From JBMOUD01 sp049319665 (GTDB taxonomy: Bacteria; Pseudomonadota; Gammaproteobacteria; Enterobacterales; Enterobacteriaceae): a DNA stretch of 64,000 bases. Location of the stretch: positions 1 to 64,000 of the forward strand of contig NZ_JBMOUD010000011.1 in NCBI RefSeq assembly GCF_049319665.1. Reading direction: 5' to 3'. Every line of letters begins with the position of its first letter. The stretch's first letter is position 1. A program made the position numbers and the translations under genes. Below the pieces are notes generated by a model. That model was not told the origin of the DNA. It searched no databases and saw only the letters and a program-made list of their open reading frames with translations. Of this stretch, positions 47,148 to 56,482 are shown piece by piece.

Positions 47148-47164
47148 ATGTTACGTTATAACAT
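47148..47164. promoter_or_regulatory. Zur box upstream of the metal ABC transporter
   Basis: The 17-mer ATGTTACGTTATAACAT fits the enterobacterial Zur consensus RTGTTATWWTATAACAY at 15 of 17 positions. It lies 59 bases before the binding-protein start. Zinc repression of the whole four-gene operon is therefore likely. Confidence 0.7.
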
Positions 47165-47222
47165 TTAAGTTAAGTCCTATTTCAATCTATTGATGTTGTT
47201 AATTCTTCGACCAGGGGTTCAC

Positions 47223-48143
47223 ATGACAGGCAAGCGTCTTGCAGCAGTAGCAGCGGTAGTGTTGGCATCTCTTCATGCGGGAGCCGCGTTGGCCGCCCCT
47301 GCACCGGTATTGAATGCTATTGGCGTAGAAAATGAATACGCCGATGTGATTTCACAGATTGGCGGTAAGTTCGTTCATGTGACGGCGATTGAAACCGACC
47401 CAAATACGGACCCGCATACTTTTGAAGCCAGCCCACAGATTGCTGCCGACATTGCTAATGCAGATTTAGTGGTGAAGAACGGCGTGGGCTATGACGCCTG
47501 GACCGATAAATTCCTTTCTGCGACGGCTAAAAAAGAGCGCCGTGTCATTGATGTACAGCACCTATTGGGGCTGCCGGATAACACACCAAATCCACACCTG
47601 TGGTACAAGCCAACCACTATGCCGGTTGTAGCAAAGCAAATTGCTGCCGAACTTAGCGCCGCGCTTCCAGCGCAAAAAGCCTATTTTGAGGCGAATGTTA
47701 AAAAATTCGATGAATCCCTGAAGCCGTGGCAGGCTGCCGTTGCCGCTTTCAAGGCGAAATATAACGGGACTGAAGTGGGTGTCACTGAACCGGTGGGCGA
47801 TTATTTGCTACAGGCCGCGGGCATGCATATTGCGACGCCTTGGACGCTGGAAACTGCCATCATGAACGGCACCGATCCCGCTCCGCAGGATGTGACCGCA
47901 CAAAATGCGCTGCTTTCCGAGCATAAGATCAAAGTGTTCGTTTATAACCAGCAAGTGACCGATCCACTGACTCAATCCTTCCTGGCGTTAGCGAAGAAAA
48001 ATAATATTCCGGTGGTTGGCGTATATGAAACTATGCCAATGCCGGGTTACACCTATCAGTCGTGGATGCTGGCGGAAACTCAAGCCTTGAGCCGCGCAGT
48101 GGCGGACAAAGTCTCGACTGAAACCCTGCTGGCAAGTAAATAA
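47223..48143 (+). CDS. Zinc/manganese-type ABC transporter substrate-binding protein
   Basis: Periplasmic cluster A-I metal-binding protein, 306 aa. A Sec signal peptide covers residues 1-25 (ALAAPAP). Candidate ligands are His65 (TDPHTFEASP), His125 (NPHLWYKP), Glu189 (VTEPVGDY) and Glu269 (VYETMP). The third ligand is Glu where ZnuA has His. No His-rich loop is present. The frame opens at 47190, but the ATG at 47223 starts the signal peptide properly. The Zur box argues for zinc; the H-H-E set is also seen in Mn/Fe types. Confidence 0.87.
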   Translation: MTGKRLAAVAAVVLASLHAGAALAAPAPVLNAIGVENEYADVISQIGGKFVHVTAIETDPNTDPHTFEASPQIAADIANADLVVKNGVGYDAWTDKFLSATAKKERRVIDVQHLLGLPDNTPNPHLWYKPTTMPVVAKQIAAELSAALPAQKAYFEANVKKFDESLKPWQAAVAAFKAKYNGTEVGVTEPVGDYLLQAAGMHIATPWTLETAIMNGTDPAPQDVTAQNALLSEHKIKVFVYNQQVTDPLTQSFLALAKKNNIPVVGVYETMPMPGYTYQSWMLAETQALSRAVADKVSTETLLASK

Positions 48144-48144
48144 G

Positions 48145-48966
48145 ATGGCAAGTGAGTACGACGATGTCTTAGCCGTTAATAACGTTAGCGTTTCTTTTGC
48201 CGCCAAACAGGTGCTGCAACAGGTAAGTTTTAGCCTCAAGCCCGGAGAGTTCTGCGGGCTAATTGGCTCTAACGGCTCAGGTAAAACCACGCTATTACGG
48301 ACTATTCTCGGTTTTCAAAGCGCCAGCCAAGGTAGCGTGAGCATTGCCGGGCTGACCGGCAAGTGCGGCTTAGGCTCGGTTGGCTATGTGCCGCAGAAAA
48401 TCTTGTTTGATGCAGAGATGCCGCTGCGCGCCAGAGATCTGGTGACTTTGGGGCTAAATGGTCATCGTCTGGGGTTTGGCTTTACCTCGAAGAAAGTCAA
48501 ACAACAGGTCGATGAGATGCTCAAAGAAGTGGGCGCGGAAAGCTTTGCCGATCAACGACTCGGCGATCTTTCCGGCGGTCAGCAGCAGCGAGTGCTAATC
48601 GCGCACGCGTTGATTCGTCGTCCTCGCTTGTTATTGCTTGATGAGCCGTTGGCTAATCTGGACATGCGCAGCGTGTCGGAAATTGTGGCGCTGTTGCGCC
48701 ACCTTTGTGTCTCGCATCAGGTATCGATCCTGCTTTCTGCCCACGATATGAACCCGCTGCTGTCGTCGATGGACAGCATTGTTTATTTAGCCAACGGGCG
48801 AGCGGCCAGCGGCCAGACCAGCGATGTAGTGCGCAGCGACGTGCTCAGCGAATTATACGGTCATCATATTGAAGTGGTTCACGTACTGGATCGCGTCTTG
48901 GTGATTGCGGCAAACAGCGCGTTGCCAACCACACACTACTGTGTAGAAAACTCTGCAAATGTATAA
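48145..48966 (+). CDS. Metal ABC transporter ATP-binding protein
   Basis: ABC ATPase, 273 aa, with Walker A GSNGSGKTT, signature LSGGQQQR, Walker B LLLLDEPLA and the switch His in SAHDM. It powers import through the two permeases that follow. Its start is one base after the binding-protein stop, and the next gene starts 6 bases after it, so translation is coupled along the operon. Confidence 0.92.
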   Translation: MASEYDDVLAVNNVSVSFAAKQVLQQVSFSLKPGEFCGLIGSNGSGKTTLLRTILGFQSASQGSVSIAGLTGKCGLGSVGYVPQKILFDAEMPLRARDLVTLGLNGHRLGFGFTSKKVKQQVDEMLKEVGAESFADQRLGDLSGGQQQRVLIAHALIRRPRLLLLDEPLANLDMRSVSEIVALLRHLCVSHQVSILLSAHDMNPLLSSMDSIVYLANGRAASGQTSDVVRSDVLSELYGHHIEVVHVLDRVLVIAANSALPTTHYCVENSANV

Positions 48967-48972
48967 ATCCTG

Positions 48973-49836
48973 ATGAACTCTCTCCTTACCGCTATTTTTG
49001 AGCCGGGTTTTTTCTCCAGCCAGCCGGTACAAACCGCATTGATTATTGGCGGTGGCGCGGCCATTGTCTCCGGCGTTGTTGGTGTATTCACCGTGATCCG
49101 TGGTCAGGCATTTGCCGGTCATGCATTGGCAGATGTCAGTAGTGCGGGTAGTGCGCTCGCTTTTCTCCTGGGTATTAACCCACTGATAGGTTTACTTGGC
49201 ATGGCGTTACTGGCGTCAGTGGGGATGGAGCTGGTGGATATGCGTCGCGCCCGTGAGCGTGATCTGGTCACGGGGATAGTGTTAGGCGCGGGGCTTGGCC
49301 TGTCGGCGCTGTTTTTATATTTTGACGTCACGACGCACAGCACTACCGGCGCGGCCATTACGGTGATGTTTGGCTCGATGTTCGCTATCCCGGCTTCGAT
49401 TATTCCGCTGGCGTTGCTGGTGGGATTAGGCGCGCTGGTCGCTACCGCCATTCTTTATCGTCCTTTGTTACTCAGCTCTCTCGACGTGGAGCTGGCGCAA
49501 ATCCGCGGAGTTAATACCCGAGCCGTTGGCCTGCTCTATCTGGTGGTGCTGGGGTTGTCGGTGGCGCTGTCATCGATGACCGTCGGTGCGGTGTTATCTA
49601 CCGCCTTGCTGATTGGTCCGGCCGCCACGGCATTGCGACTGGTTAAACGCCCGGCGATGGCCATTTTGTTGGCGGTGATTATTGGGCTGGTGGCGACCTG
49701 GGGCGGCATTCTACTGGCTTATGACAGCTATTACTGGACGCCGGGGCACGGCTGGCCGGTGAGCTTCTTTATTGTCGGGCTGATTTTCATTGGCTACCTG
49801 CTGAGCACGCACCTTAAAACCGTTAAGGCGAATTAA
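48973..49836 (+). CDS. Metal ABC transporter permease (first)
   Basis: ABC-3 family inner-membrane permease, 287 aa, about eight hydrophobic segments. The RGQAFAGHALADVSSAG segment and the SSLDVELAQIRGVNTR coupling region before SMTVGAVLSTALLIGPAATA are family hallmarks. It forms, with the next gene, a two-permease set rather than the usual single homodimeric ZnuB-type permease. Confidence 0.9.
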   Translation: MNSLLTAIFEPGFFSSQPVQTALIIGGGAAIVSGVVGVFTVIRGQAFAGHALADVSSAGSALAFLLGINPLIGLLGMALLASVGMELVDMRRARERDLVTGIVLGAGLGLSALFLYFDVTTHSTTGAAITVMFGSMFAIPASIIPLALLVGLGALVATAILYRPLLLSSLDVELAQIRGVNTRAVGLLYLVVLGLSVALSSMTVGAVLSTALLIGPAATALRLVKRPAMAILLAVIIGLVATWGGILLAYDSYYWTPGHGWPVSFFIVGLIFIGYLLSTHLKTVKAN

Positions 49837-49838
49837 CC

Positions 49839-50627
49839 ATGTTTTCCAGTTTTATGACCAATACCTGGATTGTAGTGACGTTGGTTGCCATCATTGCCGG
49901 GTTTGTCGGGTTTTTCATCGTATTGCGCGGCGCGTCTTTCGCCGCACACGCGTTGCCGCTCGGTACTTTTCCCGGTGCGGCGCTCGCCAGTTTGTTGGGC
50001 TTCAATTCCTTTATTGGCCTGATAGCTTTTGCCGGGATTGGCGTATTTGGCATTAGCCAACTATCGAAAAATGGCCGCCACGCGGTGGCTACCGCGCTAT
50101 GTCTGGTGATGCTATTAAGTCTGGGCACGCTCTTTTTAAGCATGAGCAGTCAATATTCCCAGCAGGTATACGCATTACTTTTCGGGGAAGTCTTGGGCGT
50201 AAGCTCGACGGATGTCTGGCTAATTGGCGCGATTGGTATTGTGGTGATTGCTGTGACTATTAAGCTCTTCTCACCGCTGTTAATCAGTTCGGTTTCGCCG
50301 GAGTTGGCCGAAGTTAAAGGTATCTCTGCTCGCAAAATGGAAGTGTGGTTTCTGGCGATTTTGGCGCTAGCCACCGCTATTTCATTGCCGATTGTCGGGG
50401 CATTGTTGGTGTTTAGCTTAATGGTTGGCCCAGCGGCGGTCGCGCGTTCGCTCACTTCACGTCCTGTTCCCGCGGTGCTGTTATCGGTGGCTATCTCGTT
50501 AATTACCGTGTGGCTCGCCATCGCCTTGTCTTATGAAACCAACTGGCCGGTTGGCTTCTTTGTTGGTGGATTTGGCGCACTGTTTTACGGTACTGAGCGA
50601 TTACGACGTCGTTTTATCACACGCTAG
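49839..50627 (+). CDS. Metal ABC transporter permease (second)
   Basis: Second ABC-3 permease, 262 aa, starting 2 bases after the first. It shares the RGASFAAHALPLG and SVSPELAEVKGISARK blocks with its neighbour but is clearly diverged from it, which suggests a heterodimeric membrane channel. It is the last gene of the operon. Confidence 0.9.
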   Translation: MFSSFMTNTWIVVTLVAIIAGFVGFFIVLRGASFAAHALPLGTFPGAALASLLGFNSFIGLIAFAGIGVFGISQLSKNGRHAVATALCLVMLLSLGTLFLSMSSQYSQQVYALLFGEVLGVSSTDVWLIGAIGIVVIAVTIKLFSPLLISSVSPELAEVKGISARKMEVWFLAILALATAISLPIVGALLVFSLMVGPAAVARSLTSRPVPAVLLSVAISLITVWLAIALSYETNWPVGFFVGGFGALFYGTERLRRRFITR

Positions 50628-50694
50628 AAAAATCACCGGAGGCTCTGTGCTAGAGTAATCATAGTTTGTGTGCTGAACGATAGCCGGAGTCAAA

Positions 50695-51591
50695 ATGGAG
50701 CGTTTGGAGTACGACCGCATGTTTGTTGCGGTTTATGAGCTTGGCAGTTTTGCCAAGGCAGCAGAGCGGCGAGAAACCAGCCCAGCTCAGGCTTCGCGGT
50801 TGATAAGCCGGCTGGAAAGCTATCTCAACGCGCAGCTTTTCAAACGCACGACTCGCGCGCTCTTTCCAACTGATGTGGGAAAGGCTTATTACGAAAGAAT
50901 TAAGTTAGTGCTCGAAGAACTTGATTCGCTGGATGTTGCCATCCGTGATAGTGCGATGACACCTTCTGGCCGTGTGCGCCTGTCTGCACCGATCTCTTTT
51001 GGGGCAACGCAACTTACTCCTCTGTTAACTCAATTCGCCCATCAATACCCAGACATTCATCTGGATGTTAACTTTTCTGACCGTATGGTGCAGTTGGTTG
51101 ATGAAGGCTACGATTTGGCGGTGCGCATTGGCAATTTACCCGATAGCAGTATGATTGCTCGCAAACTGTGTCAATCTCGCATTCTATGTCTGGCAACTCC
51201 CACTTATTTAGCCGCACAAGGCACGCCTGAAACGCCACAAGATTTGCTGGCGCATCGCTGTATTGTGGATACCAATTTCCGCGACCCGTTTAACTGGGTA
51301 TTTAACAGCACAGGCAAACAGGAAACGGTAACTATCGCCGGTTATCTTAGCTTTTCTGACGCGGGAGCCTGTCTGACGGCAGCGAAAGCGGGACTTGGGA
51401 TCACCAGGATTCCGAGTTTTATCGCACAAGAGGAGCTGTATAAAGGAGAGCTGATCACCGTGTTACCTACAGAAATCTCGACCGTGGGGATTTATATTGT
51501 CTATCCGCCAGCACGAGCGTTGGCGGGTAAGGTACGTACGCTGATCGATTTTCTGGTCCAACATTATCAAGAACACCCCTATCGGGAATAG
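50695..51591 (+). CDS. LysR family transcriptional regulator
   Basis: A 298-aa LysR protein of the single-residue-rich CrgA/DmlR branch (SFAKAAERRETSPAQASRLISRLE helix-turn-helix region, core SPAQASRLISRLE). It lies upstream of, and parallel to, the DoxX and HbpS-like genes, which it may control. The 119 bases between it and doxX contain no clear terminator. Confidence 0.85.
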   Translation: MERLEYDRMFVAVYELGSFAKAAERRETSPAQASRLISRLESYLNAQLFKRTTRALFPTDVGKAYYERIKLVLEELDSLDVAIRDSAMTPSGRVRLSAPISFGATQLTPLLTQFAHQYPDIHLDVNFSDRMVQLVDEGYDLAVRIGNLPDSSMIARKLCQSRILCLATPTYLAAQGTPETPQDLLAHRCIVDTNFRDPFNWVFNSTGKQETVTIAGYLSFSDAGACLTAAKAGLGITRIPSFIAQEELYKGELITVLPTEISTVGIYIVYPPARALAGKVRTLIDFLVQHYQEHPYRE

Positions 51592-51710
51592 CCGTTCAGC
51601 TCGGCGTTATTTTTACCATTTTGGTAAGAATTATATGCAATTTGGCTGGGTAATCATTTCGCTATAAATCATTTATGGTAATCCTCACTGAAACTTGATG
51701 GGGATATATT

Positions 51711-52109
51711 ATGTTGAAATATGATACTACGCCGTATGCGACATTAATTTTACGCTTAACAATGGGCTTATTATTTCTTATCCATATGGGCGAAAAATTA
51801 TTTGTTTTTACTCCGGAAGGAACGGTGAAATATTTCACCAGTCTCGGACTGCCCGGCGATCTCGCCTATGTGGTTATTGCCTGGGAAATCGTCGGTGCCG
51901 TTGCGCTGTTGCTCGGTGTTTGGGCCAGACCTATTGCACTACTGATGATCCCCGATCTGTTAGGCACAATTATTAATGTGCACGGCCCCGCTGGTTTTTT
52001 CTTTAACAACCCTAATGGCGGTTGGGAGTTCCCTGCATTATGGATTATTGGCTTATTAGTACTGGCATTAAGTGATAAAGAAATATTTGCCGTGAAAACC
52101 TGTCGCTAA
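51711..52109 (+). CDS. DoxX family membrane protein
   Basis: A 132-aa protein with four hydrophobic segments. The opening LILRLTMGLLFLIHMGEKLF and the AWEIVGAVALLLGVWARP segment are typical of DoxX. Family members have been linked to thiosulfate oxidation, quinone interaction and oxidative stress, but no single reaction is established. It is 19 bases upstream of an HbpS/GlcG-type gene. Confidence 0.87.
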   Translation: MLKYDTTPYATLILRLTMGLLFLIHMGEKLFVFTPEGTVKYFTSLGLPGDLAYVVIAWEIVGAVALLLGVWARPIALLMIPDLLGTIINVHGPAGFFFNNPNGGWEFPALWIIGLLVLALSDKEIFAVKTCR

Positions 52110-52128
52110 AATATAAAGAGGAATAAAG

Positions 52129-52626
52129 ATGAAATCTATTTTTGCCTGCTCACTTTTTATATTGAGCACAGGAGTGGTAACGAATGCTTTTGCGGCGTCG
52201 CTCGCGAATAAACCGGTACTGCCATTAGATATCGTGAAAAACTCCGTCGCGTCAGTGAATACAAAAGGGAAACTACAGGGGCATCAGTTTGCCGTCAGCG
52301 TAGTTGATGATGGCGGCAACTTGCTTTATGCCGAGCGGCCTGAAGGCGTGGCACCGGGAATGATGGATGCTGCTATTGGTAAAGCGCAGACTGCTGCGCG
52401 TTATGGTATCGCGACCCAGCTTATTGAACAGCAGGTCACGAGTGGGCGGGTTTCCTATCTTAGTTTGCCAAAGGCGGTGCCCATTGAAGGCGGCATACCC
52501 ATTGTGTTGCAAGGGCATATCATTGGCGCGTTGGGGGTTGCCGGGTCAGCATCCGATATTGACGAGGCCGCCGCACAGGCTGGTGCAACGGCATTGACTG
52601 CTGCGCTAAACGCAGCGGTTAGATAG
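52129..52626 (+). CDS. Exported HbpS/GlcG-type haem-binding-like protein
   Basis: A 165-aa protein with a Sec signal peptide over residues 1-24 (ending NAFAAS), then the GlcG/HbpS alpha-beta fold (VSVVDDGGNLLYAERPEGVAPGMMDAAIGKAQTAA, core VVDDGGNLLYAERPEG) and GGIPIVLQGHIIGALGVAG. HbpS in Streptomyces is a secreted haem-degrading redox sensor. Export of this one to the periplasm beside a DoxX membrane protein suggests a redox- or haem-related pair. Confidence 0.85.
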   Translation: MKSIFACSLFILSTGVVTNAFAASLANKPVLPLDIVKNSVASVNTKGKLQGHQFAVSVVDDGGNLLYAERPEGVAPGMMDAAIGKAQTAARYGIATQLIEQQVTSGRVSYLSLPKAVPIEGGIPIVLQGHIIGALGVAGSASDIDEAAAQAGATALTAALNAAVR

Positions 52627-52673
52627 TGGAACGTTGGTCGACTTGGTAACTCACTCGCATGTTAAGTGTTGAG

Positions 52674-52710
52674 CCCCAATGATGTTTATGCGAGTCACTG
52701 GGGATTTTTT
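52674..52710 (+). terminator. Terminator after the HbpS-like gene
   Basis: CCCCAATGA pairs with TCACTGGGG with one mismatch, 12-base loop, then ATTTTTT. Confidence 0.75.
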
Positions 52711-52747
52711 ATTACGGTTTAAGCCTGCGGCTGCTTTACTGAAACTA

Positions 52748-53374
52748 TTACTGAGCTAAAGAAACAACTACTTTTTTAGCTTGTTCTATTAACTGCTTAT
52801 GGTGTTCGCCTGGGTTTTGAATATCCTCTTCAACGCCAATAGTGTTGTAGAGATATTCAACCTTGGAGTCTTCTATACCGCCGTATAAAGCCATACTTGT
52901 TAATAAATCATTCATGTATGCATCTTTAGATTGTGTCTCAAACTTGTCCTGCGCACCGCCAACTAGTGAAATCCAACGTATTGAACGCGCAGGGATACGT
53001 TGCCCTCTGCCATACGCGAGGCCGTAATTCCACACTCGATCAAAATACCCCTTCAAGATGGCTGGCATTGAATACCACCACAGTGGGAACACGACGATGA
53101 TGTTGTCTACGTCCGCCAGTTCTGCAAACAGCGTTCTCACTTCTTCACTGTAGATTTTATTTGGATTCTGCCAGTCCGGTTCATCCTCTGTGCCTAATGA
53201 AGGATCAAATCCGGTACGGTATAAGTCGAGTTCGGCGACGTCCATTTTTTGACTGGCTGCTTGTTTTTTCAGGGCATCAACCACTTGTGCAGTTAATGAA
53301 TCGGCGCGCGGATGCGCCCAGATGATGTAGGTTTTTCCGGATGTTTTTGCTGTATCGGTTAGGTTACTTTTCAT
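52748..53374 (-). CDS. NAD(P)H-dependent flavoprotein oxidoreductase (MdaB/KefF-like)
   Basis: Flavodoxin-fold quinone or nitro reductase, 208 aa. YIIWAHPRADSLTAQVV forms the FMN/FAD phosphate region, and FPLWWYSMPAILKGYFDRVWNYGLAYG is the family signature (core FPLWWYSMPAILKGYFD). It is divergent from a LysR gene 100 bases away, an arrangement often seen for electrophile- or quinone-induced reductases. The true substrate is unknown. Confidence 0.88.
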   Translation of the reverse strand: MKSNLTDTAKTSGKTYIIWAHPRADSLTAQVVDALKKQAASQKMDVAELDLYRTGFDPSLGTEDEPDWQNPNKIYSEEVRTLFAELADVDNIIVVFPLWWYSMPAILKGYFDRVWNYGLAYGRGQRIPARSIRWISLVGGAQDKFETQSKDAYMNDLLTSMALYGGIEDSKVEYLYNTIGVEEDIQNPGEHHKQLIEQAKKVVVSLAQ

Positions 53375-53422
53375 GCTTTATCCCGTTGGGTATTGATGAT
53401 GACGGTACTTTACCCAAGCGGG

Positions 53423-53443
53423 ATTGTGTTATAAACGCACAAT
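53423..53443. promoter_or_regulatory. LysR-type operator between the oxidoreductase and its regulator
   Basis: ATTGTG, nine bases, CACAAT: a perfect 6+6 inverted repeat of 21 bp containing T-N11-A. It lies centrally in the 100-base divergent interval, 49 bases from the oxidoreductase start and 32 from the LysR start. Confidence 0.55.
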
Positions 53444-53474
53444 AATGGGATGGGTTGATGAGTAATATTCACTA

Positions 53475-54356
53475 ATGAAGCTAAATTTTTCTGACTTTGC
53501 GACCTTTGTGGCCGTTGCTAAGCATCAAGGGTTTCGGGCGGCAGGCGATGCGTTAGGCGTTTCCCCTTCGGCGGTCAGCCACTCAATGAAACAACTCGAA
53601 CAGCGGCTAAAAATACGCTTATTGAATAGAACGACTCGCAGCGTATCGCTGACCGAAGCCGGACAAAGTTTGTATGACAGGTTAAGTCCGGCGTTTGAAA
53701 ATATCTCTCTGACTATTGATGACCTTAATCGTTTTCGTGATTTGCCGGTTGGCACATTGCGGATTAATGCTGCACAGCAGGCGGCACGTTTATTTCTCAT
53801 GCCTTTGGTGACTGAATTTATTCGCTGCTATCCCGATATCAAAGTGGAGATCACCACCGACGACAGGCTAACCGATATCGTTAAACATGGTTTTGATGCC
53901 GGCATCCGATTAAAAGATATTGTCGAAAAGGACATGATTGCCACGCCGATTGGCCCACCGGTGCGTTTTGCCGTGGTGGCAACCCCAGCATATTTTGAGA
54001 AATATGCACTGCCTGACCACCCTAATGAGCTGGTCGATCATCAATGCGTGGTATTTCGCTTTCCTAGCGGAAGAGCCTATCACTGGGAATTTGAGCGTGA
54101 TGGCAACAAGCTGGAAGTGTCAACAGACGGTAATATCACCGTAGATGACCTCGATTTAGAATTAGATGCAGTATTGCAAGGTGCGGGAATAGGCTATTTG
54201 ATCTATGAACAGGTTGAGCAGCATATCAAAGAAGGGCGGCTGATTTCTGTTTTGGACGCCTGGCTACCGGAAAGACCGGGATTTCATTTGTACTACCCGA
54301 ACCGGCAATATATGCCTTATGGATTGAAATCGTTTTTAGCGTTTATTAGGCAGTGA
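53475..54356 (+). CDS. LysR family transcriptional regulator
   Basis: A 293-aa LysR protein (VSPSAVSHSMKQLEQRL helix-turn-helix, TTRSVSLTEAGQSLYDRL). It belongs to the broad YafC/DmlR-like branch. Because it is divergent from the flavoprotein gene and shares a palindromic operator with it, activation or repression of that reductase is the likely job. Confidence 0.88.
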   Translation: MKLNFSDFATFVAVAKHQGFRAAGDALGVSPSAVSHSMKQLEQRLKIRLLNRTTRSVSLTEAGQSLYDRLSPAFENISLTIDDLNRFRDLPVGTLRINAAQQAARLFLMPLVTEFIRCYPDIKVEITTDDRLTDIVKHGFDAGIRLKDIVEKDMIATPIGPPVRFAVVATPAYFEKYALPDHPNELVDHQCVVFRFPSGRAYHWEFERDGNKLEVSTDGNITVDDLDLELDAVLQGAGIGYLIYEQVEQHIKEGRLISVLDAWLPERPGFHLYYPNRQYMPYGLKSFLAFIRQ

Positions 54357-54367
54357 TTGAGGCAGCT

Positions 54368-54398
54368 CAGCCCCGCCGAGGATACTCTCGACAGGGCT
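54368..54398 (-). terminator. Terminator after the FUSC gene
   Basis: On the minus strand 13 pairs form (CAGCCCTGTCGAG with CTCGGCGGGGCTG, two U-G wobbles); on the plus strand two of these would be mismatches. There is no T-run. Confidence 0.5.
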
Positions 54399-54421
54399 GG
54401 TGATACTTCGGGCGTGCAAAC

Positions 54422-56482
54422 TTACATATCCGTCTCAACGCGAATCAAACTCGGCCAGTGCGAGCGCGAGAACAGCACCAGACGAATATTGAACAGTGAT
54501 AACATCGGTGCGTAATACCGGGCGTCTTTTGTCGAGAGCGTTTCAAGCGTGATCAGCAAGTGGTCTATTTCGCTCAGTAGTTTCGGGTGAGGCGAGGCTT
54601 GCAACGATTTTAAGCGTGCTTTCAGATAGCGCTTTAATTCATAGAATATGCGGTCAGTGGCGGTAATGTGCCCGGCCAGTAATTCCTGATTCTTCATATG
54701 AAAATCGTAATAGTTCGCGCCAAGCCACACTTCGGTGATCAAATCTCCGCCTGAGGTCAATTCTGCCGTTGGGTCGAGTTTTTTCCTTGGTAAAATCACA
54801 TTAACCTTATCGAGCATTCTCGCCACAAATCGTTGGCGCGAGTTGAGAGAGGCGCTATGCAGTTTGATTTCAGCCAGGAATTGAATCAGCTCTTTTATCC
54901 CCTTAAGCAACGCACGTTTCGCGGTCCATGACGGGCGCTTGCTGCGAATAATCGCTGTCACCACCACGCCAATCACTACGCCGACCATGCTGGAGATAGC
55001 GCCGTTTAACGTTGCCAGCGGATCGGGTCTAAAGTCATGGCTTAGGCCGATCAAACCCGGTATTTGAGTCGCAATGATTAAACCAAGCAAATTGGTCGCC
55101 GGATTGGCGATAACTATGCCTAGTGCAAATAAGCCGGGGAAGAGGCAAATTAGCAGAGCTTCAAATGTGGTAGTAAGCGGTATGAGCATGGAGGCATAAA
55201 GGATACTGATCGCAGTGGCGACCACCACGCCTTTTAAAAACACCTTCATCGGTGCCATTGGGTTGTCCATTGCCGCAAAGAAAGAACAGAGTATTGCAGC
55301 CATCATCGGCGCGGTTGCTCCGTCTTTCCAGCCGGACCCAATCCAGAATAAGCAGCAGAGGAACGTCACCAAAAACGCGGTAAATGACGAGAGCAGCAGC
55401 ATGCCTTTATCGATATGCCAATGAGCCGTGGAGCGCTTAGCTTTGCTTTCTTCAAAGTTATCGACGTGTTTGCCCACGCTAAAGTGCGCATCGGCAATTC
55501 TGACAAAATCCCCCAATCTATCCAGCAGGCCATTGAGCAGCAAACTATCTTCCACATTCATCTCGTTGTTCTGATAAGCCTGCTGTAGCTCGGTTTGTGT
55601 CTGGGCGATATCTTGTTGGATCGCGCTGGTATCGTCGCCTTTATCGCTGTCATTGAGCCAAAGTAAAAAACGACGGAAGGTTTCCTGTACGTTTTCCGGG
55701 AACGCGATTTGCCGCTCCGCCAACATATTCAGGCGCATCTCAATTGAGGTGAGCGTGGGGATTAGATAAGACAAATGCTGATATTGCACCGTGACCAGGC
55801 GAATCAGCTTACGTGCAGCATTACCTTCAAAAATACAGTGGGTGATCAGTACTTCGACACTGACGGGATACCCTGCCATCTGAATGAGAATATTTTCGTG
55901 ATCGGGTGACTTATCCGGCGTCGGAGCGGTGAGCAGCGCGTTACAGAGTTTCTTGGCGCTGTCGTACCAATTGGTGATGCTTTTTTCCAGGATATTACTC
56001 ATGGAAACCGGCAAAATCAGGCTGTGCACTATGCTGCTACAAACAATCGCCACACCAATCTCCTCAATACGTGATAACACCGTATAAGTGATAGAAAGCG
56101 GTGAGGTTACGTCGGGGAATCCCATAATTGCGGCGCTGTAACCGGCCAGCATAAAGACATAGCTTTTTGGTGTGCGGTCGTGCAGCGAAAGGTATAAACA
56201 CACCGCAACCCAGGCAGAGACACATAGGCTGAACAACAACGGGTGCTGCACAGTCGCGGGATAAATCAGCAGAATAAACAGCCCACCCAACATCGTACCG
56301 AGTAAACGGAACACCGATTTAGAGAGTGTGGAAGCAGAATATAACTGAGAGGCAATAAAAACGGAGGTTATTGACCAAGCGGGCTTATCTAAATTTAGAG
56401 CCAACGCAATGTATAGTGCAATAAATGCGGCAAAACAGGTTTTCACCGAAAACAACACGGCGCTTTTTGATAACCATTTCAT
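54422..56482 (-). CDS. FUSC family exporter-like membrane protein (AaeB/YccS-like)
   Basis: A 686-aa inner-membrane protein with two membrane blocks (about residues 8-165 and 365-510), each followed by a cytoplasmic helical domain, the fusaric-acid-resistance layout. Related AaeB exports aromatic carboxylic acids but needs the periplasmic adaptor AaeA; no HlyD-type adaptor gene is present here, so the energising partner and substrate are unknown. The neighbouring LysR/HxlR-controlled reductases suggest a detoxification setting. Confidence 0.85.
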   Translation of the reverse strand: MKWLSKSAVLFSVKTCFAAFIALYIALALNLDKPAWSITSVFIASQLYSASTLSKSVFRLLGTMLGGLFILLIYPATVQHPLLFSLCVSAWVAVCLYLSLHDRTPKSYVFMLAGYSAAIMGFPDVTSPLSITYTVLSRIEEIGVAIVCSSIVHSLILPVSMSNILEKSITNWYDSAKKLCNALLTAPTPDKSPDHENILIQMAGYPVSVEVLITHCIFEGNAARKLIRLVTVQYQHLSYLIPTLTSIEMRLNMLAERQIAFPENVQETFRRFLLWLNDSDKGDDTSAIQQDIAQTQTELQQAYQNNEMNVEDSLLLNGLLDRLGDFVRIADAHFSVGKHVDNFEESKAKRSTAHWHIDKGMLLLSSFTAFLVTFLCCLFWIGSGWKDGATAPMMAAILCSFFAAMDNPMAPMKVFLKGVVVATAISILYASMLIPLTTTFEALLICLFPGLFALGIVIANPATNLLGLIIATQIPGLIGLSHDFRPDPLATLNGAISSMVGVVIGVVVTAIIRSKRPSWTAKRALLKGIKELIQFLAEIKLHSASLNSRQRFVARMLDKVNVILPRKKLDPTAELTSGGDLITEVWLGANYYDFHMKNQELLAGHITATDRIFYELKRYLKARLKSLQASPHPKLLSEIDHLLITLETLSTKDARYYAPMLSLFNIRLVLFSRSHWPSLIRVETDM

